Source of the DNA: Rhizoctonia solani
Lineage: Eukaryota > Basidiomycota > Agaricomycetes > Cantharellales > Ceratobasidiaceae
NCBI RefSeq assembly: GCF_016906535.1
Contig: NC_057376.1
Span: 1,798,001-1,862,000 of the forward strand
DNA: 64,000 bases
Direction: 5' to 3'
Shown here: positions 1 to 12,119 of the stretch, in pieces
How the letters are laid out: each line of letters starts with the position of its first letter
Numbering within the stretch: the stretch's first letter is position 1
The notes under the pieces: generated by a model
Seen by the model: the letters and a program-made list of their open reading frames with translations, nothing else
Database searches by the model: none
Told to the model about the DNA's origin: nothing
Program-made: the position numbers and the translations under genes

Positions 1-817
1 TCATGACCGGTGAGCTGCATTGCATCAAATTGTGCTGTCAACAGCCGGCGCTAACGCTCTATGATATGATATTAATACAGACCCGGCCATCATCGCAACA
101 TTCCCATATCCACTACCAGTTCCTGCTCTTTCCCTTGCTGAGGCACTGAACGTCAAGCTCGTGGATATCACTCATTCCGTGAAGTTTGCGAACGTTGAGC
201 AAAGTATTACCCAACCAAGTGAGAAGAAGGTAATGAGCGGGTTCAATTTCTTGCGGCTAGCACTGGGCTTACATACTTTGCTTAGGTCGACGGAAGAGGC
301 CCCTTTTCCGGTTGGTGGGATACGGTTTGGTAGGTGGTTGTGTGCCCACTTTATGAGATTGATCGGGCTATACCACGTTAAGTTTCCCTTTGGACTATTA
401 CGCAATTGATTTTCCGATATGGACTTTATATTTCTGTTCTACCTTTCCCACTCGTTTCGACTCCCTTCCTTGTATTCGACGCTCGTTATATGTCTTTGGT
501 TATATTATTTGAACACGCGAAGTGCGTTAACTTTTTTGCCAATAAAAGTTGAACTTTCCAGTTTATGGTGTTCATTAAAATTGGCGCGATTACCCATTTG
601 TCGGAGGCACGCCACCACCTTCCAAACTCGGAGTATATCATACTATTGTTTCTCGGTGTGGTATGCTAGCCGGTTGATTGCGCGCAAGTGTGGGTTAGCT
701 CGGGTAATGGCCCCATATATGCGGATATCTTGCCACCTGAGTCGGCGGCCGTTATTTTGTTCCAGTAAATTGGAATGCACATCCTTATCATTGGGTCAGC
801 CATAGGACGTGCATATA
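1..817. other. Intergenic, outside inverted repeat
   Basis: No coding region could be supported here. Short open frames exist on both strands but show no recognisable domain, splice pattern or paralogue. The segment ends where homology to the right arm of the inverted duplication begins (at the shared GCTATGTCGAG), and it has no counterpart beyond 41961. Confidence 0.5.
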
Positions 818-875
818 GCTATGTCGAGTGTTCCGGATCCTCTGCTTTTCTCTTCCCTTCCTCTCCGATTCACAC

Positions 876-3049
876 ATGTCCGATATAAGTCCTTTGGTTG
901 TTGCAGCAATCCTGGCCGCACTTGTGTTGCTCATACATTTTGTTCATTCGTGGTTATTACCCAAACCAATATCCGGCATCCCACATAACTCAATAGCTAG
1001 TATATGGGGTGACATTCCCTCCATCACTAAAGCTATAAAGGACGACAAGAAGACATTTTCGGACTACGTGGCCGATGTCGTCGCTGAACATGGACCAATA
1101 TTGCAGGTAAATAGCATAGTACTTGTTTAAGGGTTAAAGGACCTCGCGCTTACCAGCCGTTTACTCCGAGATTCTGATCGGTCGACATCCTATAGTGGTT
1201 ATTTCTGATAGAAAGGAGATGGAGAGAATCCTTCTTGGCGGGAAGTGCACGGATCAGTCCAAAAGAACGAATGAAATGTGAGTTTCTGTCGAAGACATGT
1301 GGCTCGTAACGACTCCTCAATTAAGTATCCCATTCATTAGCTTTGCAACGGTCGTCCCCACAGGGCAGATTGCTCTTCCCGCAAGTGAATTCGGATATTT
1401 CCGCGAATAGATTACTTCGATTGACAAAAAAGTCATTCTACTAGATGAAACGTGGAAACGTCATCGGCGTCTTACCGGTCCAAGCATGAGCAGGCGTTAT
1501 CTCGAACGCATGTCTGGTCGTATTGCCTCGGCAGCCAATGACATGGCCAGGCTATGGGACGCCAAGATTAGAGTTGTTGGCTCTGCTGCATTTGACGCGG
1601 ATTTAGATCTCCAGTTAGCTACGATGGTAGGTGTTGGTGTGGTAATATCACGTCCTGAAATGGCTTGCGACCCCTAATCCTTGTCCTGGCTAACAGGACG
1701 CTATTGGTAAGTCAAGAATTCTTGTTCTATTCCGTATATCATATCAACATTTTATACATAGTGAACATTACCATGGGATCTCCGCTCGGCTGTGTCGAGA
1801 CTGCCTACAACGCATTGTCGGCGGAAGTGATCCAGTCGAATGGTATAGTTCATCTTCCACAATTCGACCTTCCTCCACTACACGAGGCTCTGAGAGCGAT
1901 GATGGAAAGCATCGAGAGGGCGAGCGGGTCTCCATTCCCTATGCTTTCAGCCAGGCTCTTTACTTACACGTCCCCCGTGTGGAGAAAGCAATACAAGCTA
2001 TTGAACTCATTTCTCTCTAACGCTATTTCTTGCTCTCGAGAACGGGAAGCGATCTTAGGCAACAAGGGAGAAGGACTAGCAACCGATGCCGATTGTGTAC
2101 TGGATATGATTATCCAGCGGGAAGCTCGTGAGGGAGCCGAAGCGTTCGGTAAGGGAGAAATGCTCGACGAATTGATGACATATGTGTTGTTAGTATATTG
2201 TTTTCTTCACGCATTTAGGATTTCTAGTGGAATACTAATTTATATCAGTGCCGGGCAGGACACGACAGCCGCTTCTTTGGGGTGGTTAGTCAAGTTTCTT
2301 CCCCAAGATCCTGAGATACAACTTCGACTTCACAATGAAGTATGCAATGTGTTTGGTCCGGGAACTGAATCAGACGAGTTCTTGGATTTCAACTTGTTGG
2401 ATGACCATATACGAGTACCTATTCTGGAAGCTGTGGTAGCAGAGACTCTGAGGTGTGCTGGTGTAGCATCTCTTACGGGAAGAGAGCGTAAGTTTGTTCT
2501 AGTGGGATTTATATTTCGCTTTTAACGGGCAGATTTCAAAGTAACTCAGGACGAGATAATTTTGGATAGGGTGGTTCCAAAAGGTGAGCCGTCTGAATAA
2601 ACAGGTCCCGAATGGTCTAATAGAGTTTATCTATAGGAACACAGTTAATGTTCACCACTTCATTAATGAGCACTAACCAACCAGAATGGGGACCTGATGC
2701 TAAAAAATGGCGACCTAGTCGATGGTTAACACCAGAGGGTGCGTTCAATCGGTCCGCCGGAACAAGTATCCCATTCGGTTTGGGACAGAGGTCATGTTTC
2801 GGCCAGCGCCTTGCTGTAAGCCAGCATCGAGTACCTATATTCACAATGCTGACTGATTTACGGTTGGCTGTTCTCCAGGTTCTCCAGGTCAAAATGTTTG
2901 TGGCTACGATGTCGAGGGCATTCTTCTTTAAACCCGTTCCATCTGAAGTCGATGTATGGAGTGCGGTTGAGCTGGTTACAAGGCAGCCAAAGTCATGCTA
3001 TGTGTGTTTAGAGAGATGGGGGTCGAAGATTGACAATAACAGCTTGTAA
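876..3049 (+). CDS. Cytochrome P450 A
   Basis: Haem-thiolate monooxygenase, microsomal. I chose the ATG at 876 because it is followed directly by a hydrophobic anchor and a proline-rich hinge (LLPKPISGIPHN). In order I see the C-helix (WKRHRR, near 1453), the I-helix AGQDTTA (near 2252, acid-Thr pair present), the K-helix ETLR (near 2445), and the haem loop FGLGQRSCFG (near 2777) with its axial Cys. About eight short GT-AG introns are needed. The first junction is out of phase by one base in every paralogue here. Otherwise the frame is open to the stop at 3049. Same strand as B, convergent with C. The right-arm homologue (39713-41903) shares the 5' two thirds only. Substrate is unknown; fungal P450s of this kind act in secondary metabolism or xenobiotic oxidation. 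Confidence 0.85.
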
Positions 3050-3585
3050 CCGAATGATACGTTCCATAAGGGTTTAGAAAGTGCGGTGCAACCTGTGCTT
3101 ATGTATACATACTTTCTATGAGAATAAATTCCAGTTGAAGAACCAGGCGAGACCTACTGAATAGCTCGTATTGATAATGATTTGGGACTTTAATTACGGA
3201 TATGCATGCTTGCTACTTAGCAGAAGATCCGGGCTCGCGTTATATCAAGGGCTTCCTGTGTGTAGCGAATAACGTTAACACTATACGTAAGCTGAAACAT
3301 AATCCGGACATGTACTATATCTAAACTCGGTGTCTGGCTTGCAATTGTTGTTATGAGGTACCACAGGAGCTAAGCAGTCTTGATTTCAAGTGATTTCCGG
3401 AATATGTGAGGTGTTGGTGAATGATGTCATCCCAACTTGACCGATCCACGCAACTTTACTTACTACTTTGAGCAACTCGGGATGGGTACTATATATTTAT
3501 AATCACGGAAGCATGCTTGCCTATAAGTTGCGCACAATATACATGCCCTGTCCTGGTCCCAATTCCTCCTCCCACCCTCGAAAAA
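3050..3585. other. Intergenic between P450 A and B
   Basis: No gene seen. This is the interval removed, together with the 3' end of A and most of B, in the right arm. Confidence 0.5.
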
Positions 3586-5775
3586 ATGAATGTCGATGCC
3601 ACCTTTGTAAACGCCGCTGGATTAGTGGTGGGATCTGCGTTGTTGATACAACTTGTACATTCTTGGTTGCGCCCTAGACCGATACCTAATATCCCGCATA
3701 ACCCAATCACTAGTTTTCTAGGAGACATTCCAGCCATTTCACGAGCGGGGAAAAATGGGGATGGGTTGTTTGCCGACTTTGTCGCTCACACTGTGAGTAT
3801 ACATGGCCCAATTTCCCAGGTGAGATTTACGCCTGCAACTGGTAAAAACGACACAGCTCATTTAAGATATACCCGCTTGTACAAGATACTCTTGGGATGG
3901 CATCGCCTTGTAATTGTAAATGACAAGGCAGAAATGGAAAGAATTATTCTTAGAGAGAAAATTACTGACACATCTGCAAGATTGAGGTCGGTGTAAGTGA
4001 TTTGAATTTGAATGTAGATTGAAACTATTGATGTTCTTGACTAACACTTTGAACTGGTTCAGATTCGCCACAGTGCTTCCGAATAGCCAGATTTCTCTGC
4101 CTGCAAGTGAGATCCATCTCTATGTATACGAATACGCACTATGAACTAACGTTTAGTTCAAAGACGAAATCTGGAAGAAACATCGTCGTCTTTCGGGGCC
4201 TAGCATGAGTCGGCGTTATCTTGAGCGTATGTCCGAACGCATTGCTGCAGGGGCAAACGACCTGGTTGGACTTTGGCAAGCCAAGTACACGCTGGTCGGA
4301 TGCAGTGCCTTTGATCCAGTTTTGGATTTCCACCTAGCTACAATGGTGTGTTAGTTGTGCTTCGCGGTCACCTTAATACTTGCTTGCCCTGACTGGGTTT
4401 GGCTGGTAACTACCAGGATGGTATTGGTATGTTTGACGGACTTGGGTCTCCTGACCTTTAACTGATTCTTGGGTCAAGTCAACGTAACTTTAGGCCATTC
4501 GATTGGTTGTATGAAGCATGCATATGATGCTCTGCCTTCAAGCGTTCAATATTCAAGTAGCGTCGTCCACTTTCCACCTGTCGATCCGCCTCTCCTATAC
4601 AAATCAGGCAAATTTATCGTGAAGGAGGTTGAAAGATCACTTCAATCGCCATTCCCGGCACTTACAACCTGGCTGTTTACATATACTTCCCTTACATGGT
4701 GGAAACACTACAATTTTATTGCCTCGTTCTTTACTACCGCTATAGCTCAGGCACGGGAACGGGAAACCGAACTGGGCGAGGCAAAACAGGGACTATCCAC
4801 AAATGCTGACTCTGTATTAGATATGATTGTATAGCGCGAAGGACGCGAAGGAGAGGAGGCCTTTGGAAAAGAGAACCTACTTGATGAGCTCATAATGTAC
4901 ATCCTGTTAGTAGATTCACCCTAACCTTTCACCGTCTCTCCTGATGTATCCTGTTTTTAGTGCTGGTCAGGACTCAACAGCTGTGTCACTGAGCTGGTTG
5001 TTTAAATACCTTTCAACAAATGCCAATGTCCAGCGCCAGCTCCACGACGAAATGTGTGCCGTATTTGGTCCTAGCGAAGAGTCGAATAATCTGGACTTCG
5101 ATCTATTGGATAACTCTGAGCGCGTGCCCATCTTGGAATCTGTTGTGGCAGAGACTATGCGGTGCGCTGGTGTAGCGGCTATCATAGCTCGGGACCGTGA
5201 GCGACAGCTGCGTGTACTAATTCCCACTTCTGACATTGTCCTATTTTCAGTTCTTCAGGACGAGGTTATCTTGGGGAGGCACGTTCCAAAAGGTACTTTA
5301 TCTATATCAACGCAGAACTATGGCTAGTTAACTACGATGAATTTATTCAATAAAAAAAGGAGCACAACTGATGTTTACTACCAAATTAATGAGCCAAAGC
5401 GAGACCGAGTGGGGGCCAGATGCGAAAGCGTGGCGACCTAACCGATGGTTGAACTCTGATGGCACATTCAACCGATTGGCTGGGCCTAGCATCCCATTCG
5501 GTGCAGGGCAGAGGTCATGCTTTGGACAAAGGCTTGCGGTAAGTTACCCATGAACTTGATGGGTCTAAGAGGCTGCCTTGGGGGCAGAGAGCTAATAAAC
5601 CTCGCCTACAAAGATTCTTCAGCTAAAGACATACCTTGCCATTATATCCAGGGCTTTCTTCTTCAAGCCTGTACCGCCCGAAGTAGATGATTGGGGGGTT
5701 GTTGAGGTAGTTACCAGTCGGCCCAGAATGTGTTATGTCTCTTTGGAGAGATGGGATTCAAAGAATGGTTCTTAA
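3586..5775 (+). pseudogene. Cytochrome P450 B (nonsense-interrupted)
   Basis: Tandem paralogue of A with the same layout: N-terminal anchor and hinge (RPRPIPNIPHN), C-helix WKKHRR near 4171, I-helix AGQDSTA near 4964, K-helix ETMR near 5152, haem loop FGAGQRSCFG near 5500, stop at 5773-5775. A TAG at 4832-4834 interrupts the exon where A reads CAG (Gln) in the context DMI-Q-RE. It is a single C-to-T change and no intron there would remove it cleanly, so I call a pseudogene, or at best a recent loss. The ATG at 3586 precedes the hydrophobic anchor. The 3' third of this gene survives in the right arm fused to A. Confidence 0.8.
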
Positions 5776-6079
5776 AATAGTTCACAATGGATTCGTAGTT
5801 CGTGAAGTTTGGCATATATACATCTGTTTTGGAGGAGATAATTTTTAGTTCATGATTTCTATAATTCCAGGCGTTGTGGACGTTATGCTATCATAGAGTG
5901 CGCTTAATCCTAGTTATTAAAATTTCTATGAATGCCTGGCGAACATCTAGATCTAGCTCAGTGCTATTCTACCCATTGGTCCACAAAAAACCAGCAGTAA
6001 CAAAGAACTTCAGTTTTTATTTACGATCAATTGTTTGTATATTTACAATAAAAACAGACAGAAGTGTATTCTGTAAGTT

Positions 6080-8344
6080 TCAGACGTTGACAGCAACCGA
6101 ATCCCAACGCTCAAGCGAAACGTAGCACTTCTTTGGATGGCTTGTTATGAATGACCCGGAATGCCACACGTCAACTTCGGGCGGGATGGGCTTGAAGAAG
6201 AAGGCATAAGACAGGCTTGCGATAAACATCTTGAGTTGGATAATCTGCAAGCAGCACGCGTCACTATACGCATTCCTATAAAGGTTCAGAAGCACATACG
6301 CCCAGCTTCTGCCCAAAGCATGATCGGTGGCCCAGCCCAAATGGATAGTAAGTTGAACCAGGGTTTGGGTTGAACGTGTTGGAATATCGTGTATTCGGCG
6401 TCTATTCTGCATGTACTGTACAGGACCGGAAGAGATCTTCCGAAGACTTCTCCCCGTGTACTTAAAAATTTTGTCTTACTTTGAATACATTTTGCCCCTC
6501 TGCGTTGACTACTTTGTGTGTCTTTCAACAGAACAATCCGTCTGGTGTTAGCCATCGGCTCGGTCGCCATATATGGGAATCTGATCCCCATGCAGATTGC
6601 TGAGTCGCGAAGTACCATAGAGGGATGATAACGGTAGTGCCTAGTATGTTCATATTGATCAGATATCGAGGCCGGAGCCAAATAATTTCCAAGTTAGTGA
6701 CCGACCTTTGGGTACGTGATATCCTCCAATGATATCATCGTTTAATACTACCCAAATAAGGGAATAAATACGAAATCCGATATATAGTTATCGATAATCC
6801 ACTCACGGCTACGAACTGTTGCACTTGTGACTTGAGCACAACGGAGTGTTTCAGCCATTACAGCTTCGAGGATTGGAACTTTATCAGGGTCATTCAAATC
6901 AGCTAGATATTTGGATGTATCCTCTTTGTTGGCGTCGAATACTGTACGCATTTCGTTGTGTAACTGTCGTTGGATTTCCGCATCCTTGGGCATGTATTTG
7001 ACGAACCACGCAAGAACTTTCCCTACAGTCGAACCAGCGCTATATCCCAGAATGAAGACCGTATATCAATGATGACAATTCCCCAACTCACATAAGAAAT
7101 GCCGCTAACTCGTCCAATAATTCTTTCTCGTCGAACTGTTCGGTCCCATCACGGGGGTCTGGTAGGAGAAGCATGTCGAGCACGGATTCCGCGTCCGTGG
7201 CAAGTGCCCCATGGTTGACTTCTCGCTTTTTGGCTTCGACGATCTTGCTCATTAAGAAAGAACGGATCATATGAAGATCTCGCCGCCATGACGGTGAAAG
7301 CCAAAGGAAGGCCGGAAATGTAACAGAAGGAAATGGTAGCAAGAACACTGCACCGACTTTTGTCATCAGGTTACGAATGCCATCAAACATAGGGGTGGAG
7401 GACTTGACAGGAATATCAACAACGTCGGATTGGTCTTTTTGACTGAAGTTGTGGATGCGGGAATACGGTCGAGGGGGTCAAGCGAGGCTCCAACGCCTAT
7501 AATTGCTATGTATGACCCAAAGTTATATTTACTATCCGGAATATAAGTTAACACTTTTGTCTTACCCAAGGAGTTCTGATAGACCAAATACGAGGATATT
7601 AGCTTCTGAAGACCTTGCACAATTCCTTCGGCGCACCATGCTGGCTAGACCGAGGTCTAAATCTGCGGCGAAAGCCCTGTCACCAACAATCCGGTGCTTT
7701 CGGTCCCAAAGATTTACTAGCTGTCTCGCCATTTCAAGCACATGGGGCTCCATTCGAGTCAGGAATCGACGATTCATAGTAGGTCCCATAACACGGCGAT
7801 GATGTTTCCATGTATCCTCTAAATGGTACACCTTAGCCAGAAAGACCCTATAATGCCGCACTAAGAAATATGGTACTCACTTCCTGGAAGGCCCATTATA
7901 CTAAGCGGGATGAGCGGCTCAAACCTAGCATGGCATAAGAAACACAAGAGACAGGCCTTCCGAGAGATGTCGGTGCTTACATGCGAAACACTGTCGGAGG
8001 GAAATCAACATTTTTGAACTTGATCATGAGACGCTCTGCTTCTCCACGGTCAGCGACAACCAGAGACATATGCCATCCAATAAACATCTTATTGAAGGCT
8101 GAGATTAGTGCAGTGCCCTGGAGAGAATATAGCTGAATGTACCTGGATGACAGGCCCATGCCGTTCGACGAGAGTTCCATAGTACTCGGACAGAGTCTTT
8201 CCGCTCTTTATCATCCGTAAGATTTCGGGAAGATCTCCTAGTATGCTGCTAAGAGGGTTATGTGAAGTTAGGGAGTGGCTTGGGCCAGAATACAAAGTAG
8301 AGCGCGAACGCGCTGAGTCCGAGGACTAGAGCAAGAATGATCAT
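6080..8344 (-). pseudogene. Cytochrome P450 C, left copy (broken)
   Basis: Third P450, convergent with B. Visible parts: N-terminal anchor and hinge WPKPLPNF, C-helix WKHHRRVMGP near 7800, K-helix ETLR near 6850, haem loop FGLGHRSCFG near 6325 (axial Cys retained), C-terminal YVSLERWDS. Two lesions distinguish it from the right copy. Two bases are missing near 8264, just after the hinge, which shifts the frame. A 155-bp insertion (6376-6530) splits the exon upstream of the haem loop. The I-helix reads AGSTVGK, one residue shorter than the AGQDTTA of A and lacking the acidic residue. Where the right copy has TGA (39057-39059), this copy still has TGG. Confidence 0.85.
6376..6534. mobile_element. 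155-bp insertion in P450 C, possible MITE
   Basis: Present in the left copy of P450 C and absent at the matching site of the right copy. The right arm reads ...GGTTGAACGATCC; the left reads GGTTGAAC, 155 extra bases, then GAACAATCC, so GAAC is duplicated. The insert begins GTGTTGGAA and ends TTCAACAG, giving imperfect inverted termini. It has no coding capacity. It could be a tiny non-autonomous DNA transposon; the family is unknown. Confidence 0.55.
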
Positions 8345-10099
8345 GGCAAAGTACTAGCCAATCGAAACAGAGGGTCAATACCCAGATCAGGTTCTTGCAG
8401 AACTACCCGGAGTTCGAACTGTTTAAATGCTCATGGGCGCTCATATAACCATTATTGATTTACTATAAGCAGTGCTCAAGTACGCATTTAGTTGGTCGGC
8501 TGGCCAGCTCCCAAGTCTAGATAACTGGATCAACTTTATCTCGCGGCTCCTGGTAGCAATATTTCTGCGGTCATGGATTATAAGGGAATAGTACGAGCCA
8601 TTGTGGTCAGTGGCGAGTTTGATTTGTGTCGTGGCTAAGGAGAGTAAAGTTAGGCACCTATAGGAAATACCCCTATAAAATGGTGCTTCAAAATTTGGGA
8701 ACACCTAAAATATACAGCCACCCGTCATCACATGGATCGATACCACCGCGTGAAACAAATTATTGACGTCTTCGACGCCAATGTTGGAGGAACACCTGAT
8801 TAGTTTTAGTGGATTGTCTCATTCGGTAGTAGTTCGGTCGTATACTTTGCCTCCGCAAATTTTGTAGGTTTCTCACGCGTTTTTGGGAAAACGTACATGA
8901 CGTTTTGCATAAGGATAGCTATCCACATAGGCTATCTCAGTACTAACTATCGAGCTGTTTTGATATATATGTGCTACTCTACATTTGTGATGGGTGATGG
9001 TGGATTAGTGTGCCCAAACGAGCACACATGCAGTTTTCTCGTTCTTAGCTTCCGGCGATCATTCTTCCAGATAATCACACTAAGTTACCTAAGTTAGGTC
9101 ACCTGGTCACTTCTCCGTTGGCCAAATTGGAACTCATTGCTCCCGAATGATGGTGCTACGTCAATTCCTGGCCACACTAGACATCAGAGACTAGACTTGG
9201 GGAGTCGCATTCCCTTTTGAAAAATAGTTCCGAGTGCAATACGGCAATTGACGAAGCCTTTTTGGTGAATGAAATAGGTTAGTAACTGTTCGGGGTGTCC
9301 CGAGTAATTGGGAGCAGAGGAATATCTTATGGTCGATCATGATCAGTTTTCATCTAAGATCTTCGAGATGCACGGCGGTAACCCAGAGCTCGGCTTGATT
9401 ACTTGATAAAGTTATATATACGTCAATTTGGTCTAGTCGGCTTTATGAAAGCGCTCTCGCTTTCCACGAGTGGCACTGGGGCTATCTTGTTTGTCCGTAA
9501 GGTTGCTGGTACGCAGCCATTTAGATTACGAAGAGGTTAGGCTCAAGCTTACATAAAAGTATTTAAATGAACTCGAAACCATGGGGTAGAGAGGTGGCCC
9601 AGAAACAATCCCCGAATTCCAAATTTTGAATATGAGGAGCGAACTTTCTTTTATGGGTCATAGACATAGTACGCGCATCTCAAGTGTCTATGGTCGGAGA
9701 GAAGCTGGAAGTAGTAATTCCAAGATCAATGGTAGCAGATGATTATACAATGGCCAGAACTACCCATTTTTGGGAGGGGCAATACAGGGTAAGCGGCAGC
9801 CAATATAATTCGAATTAGCCACACCCAAAGCTCAATTAATAATACTAGCGGTTCAATAAGAGGAGCCGCACTCACACCAGTTCTTTGTGCCGTTCGAATT
9901 CTCGCACAGTGTAAAGTCTCGACTTGTCTGACCACCTAACACGTGCTTTAATCATACAAAGCAGCGCTCGGCGTTTGATTCTTCTTCCAAGCACCAGCTC
10001 ACGTAAGGCGATGACATCAACCTGTGATCTACCAGGCCCCTACGACTTGATTGACACCACCATACGACTTCCATCCAACTGTCACTTGAAACTGAAGCG
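8345..10099. other. Intergenic, duplicated in right arm
   Basis: No coding region supported. The whole interval is conserved, inverted, at 33862-35230 plus 36907-37296. It contains the promoters of P450 C (leftward) and the CUE gene (rightward). The site matching the CACTA-like insertion in the right arm lies at about 8731 (ATCACATGGATCG) and is empty here. Confidence 0.6.
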
Positions 10100-12119
10100 A
10101 TGGCAGATACGCAAACAGCGAATACAGCCCAACAGTCAACCTCTCCTCCCCAGTTCTATACGCCACCCCCACCCCCTGGGGAATCACCAGCAGGCCCCAT
10201 AGCCGTTCAGCCCCTCGTGGGGCCTGGGATTCAACCACAGAGCGAGCCTTACGTGGCCCATCCTCCTCAAAGCAATCCCTTTGCGAATCCTGAACCTCAG
10301 GAGCCAGCCTCGAAGGTACCACCGGCAACTACAAACCCCTTTAGCGATGCCGCAGCAGCTACACAGCCTGGCAGATTGGAGGAACCACCGCAGCATCCCG
10401 CAAGACCTCTACCTCTTGGCGCCCTGACCGAGACTCCTCTACACAGCGAACCGGCTCCTATATTACCTCCACGAAATCAGCCCCAGCCCGGCTCAGAATC
10501 TCGAGTTCCTCCACCACCTCGAGCTTCGTTCGACCAACCAATTCCTGACCATCCCGCATTACGTGGACAATCTAACACGCAGTCTATTCAACGCGTTGCG
10601 ATGACGCCTGTACAACCACAGCCAATTCCACCTCCACCGCAGGCACCGGCTCTGGATTCTAACCCCGAAACACTGGCAGCCGACCCCACTATAGCCTCCT
10701 TGCACGCGATGTTCCCCGATTTCGACTTGGTTGTGCTCCATTCGGTGCTCGAGGCGACTGGAGGAGACAAGGACCAAGCTGTAGATAGTCTGCTGGCTAT
10801 GAGCGACCCCGACTATGCGCAATCTCAGGTCCAGAATGCCCCGCCTGCTCACAGGACAGAGCCTAACGCCACACTTGGACCCAACACCCAAGCGCGACAA
10901 CCGGTACGCGCCCTTTTGAACTCCTTGGTATAGCATAACTAAATGTACAATCTAGACCCAAACTGAATTAGATGAAGAATTTGCGCGTCGACTGATGCTT
11001 GAAGAAGAGCAGCAAGCCTACGCAGGAGGATGGCAGCCTACAAATAATCAATATAACCATTCGGTTCCGTATCAACAATATCAGTCCAGGCGGAGTGGAG
11101 AGTACCAGCGCCCGCCGAATACTGGAGGAGGCGCAGGCGCAGGCGCAGGCGCAGGCGCAGGATTTGGAGAAATAGCAGGTGGTTTACAACAGCAGTTTAG
11201 AAATTTTGTTGGCGGAGCTTCAGGCCGGACTGGGCCTACTACCTCTGCACAAGGCGGAAGCGGAGCTGGGTATCAAGAGCAATTGAACAGGATTGCCGAT
11301 AGTAGGTAGCATCTAGTCACGGCCTGGGAGATAGCCTCACATCCTTGAATAGCCGGTAAGAAGACTTTCAATACCATCTTCACCAAGGTCAAACAAAAGA
11401 TGGAAGAATTCGACAATCGACATCCGTGAGTCTATGGTTAATGCCATAATTCCTGTCACTTATTCTTTTATCAGGTCCGATACCCAGAACATGAATCAAC
11501 CCCAACAGTCCGGTCATTGGAGCAACTGGCAGGGGCCTCCTGCATCGACCCAGCAACAACAAGTCCCAACTTACGCACAATCACCCGCCCCTGGACAATA
11601 CCCGCGTCCAGCTCAATCGCCCCCCGCAACGTCGCAGCACGGTGCACTGAACACTAATCCTTATGGTGTTCCGCAATCCGCTTCGACTAACGCCAACACC
11701 GGGGCCAATGCTCTGCCCACGAGTAGTAGCAGATGGCATTACGAGCCCGAGGGGCCCGAAACCTTACCAAGCGTGCCAGCTCCGACCGCCGCTCCACCTA
11801 CCGAAGAACCAAGGAGGAGTGTTGATGCGAGTAAGTTAAATACGATTTGATGTATGCGAGGTAATTTTTCTCATAATGCTTCAGCGCGTCTCGGCCTACT
11901 TCCGAAGCGTCCAGTTTCGCTGATGGACGTCAACGCGAATACCCGATCGGCCCAGCCCCAACCCCAGGTTCAACCCCAAACTCAACCGGCAGCGCATGCG
12001 CATGATAGCGATAATGACTGTAAGAATTTAGCACCATACTATACGTTACAATCTGATACCCTTTCTTAGCACTGGAATACGTTGATCGGCCCATGCCTGG
12101 GTCGATGGCTCGGCCTTGA
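10100..12119 (+). CDS. CUE5: CUE-domain ubiquitin-binding protein, Cue5-like
   Basis: A 587-residue protein from exons 10100-10903, 10956-11301, 11353-11425, 11475-11830, 11885-12019 and 12070-12119; the phases close exactly. A Pro/Gln-rich N-terminus is followed by a CUE domain (about residues 195-240) with the MFP motif and a C-terminal LL (SLLAMSD). CUE domains bind ubiquitin. Next comes the TELDEEFARRLMLEEE segment typical of fungal Cue5 proteins, then Gly-Ala repeats and a disordered Pro/Gln-rich tail. In yeast Cue5 links ubiquitinated aggregates to Atg8 in selective autophagy; the same role here is inferred. The first 120 bases and the promoter are duplicated, inverted and truncated, at 33744-33861. 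Confidence 0.85.
11131..11161 (+). repeat. GCGCAG hexamer microsatellite
   Basis: Five tandem copies of a GCGCAG/GCAGGC hexamer inside an exon of the CUE gene, encoding an alternating Gly-Ala run. The length is a multiple of three, so copy-number change would keep the frame. Confidence 0.9.

Larger units (their letters stand above)
818..10219 (+). repeat. Left arm of large inverted duplication
   Basis: This segment is matched, in reverse complement, by 33744-41961. The homology covers P450 A, part of P450 B, P450 C, the long intergenic stretch 8345-10099 and the first 120 bases of the CUE-domain gene. The arms are not identical. The right arm lacks the 3' part of A and the 5' part of B, has a 1.68-kb transposon that this arm lacks, and this arm has a 155-bp insertion in C that the right arm lacks. 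Ends were judged by eye from where the two strands stop matching: GCTATGTCGAG outside, AGCCGTTCAGCCCC inside. Confidence 0.93.

Noticed and set aside
161..805. Open frames in the first 800 bases as a gene
   Set aside because: No domain, no splice-consistent extension and no paralogue in the window.
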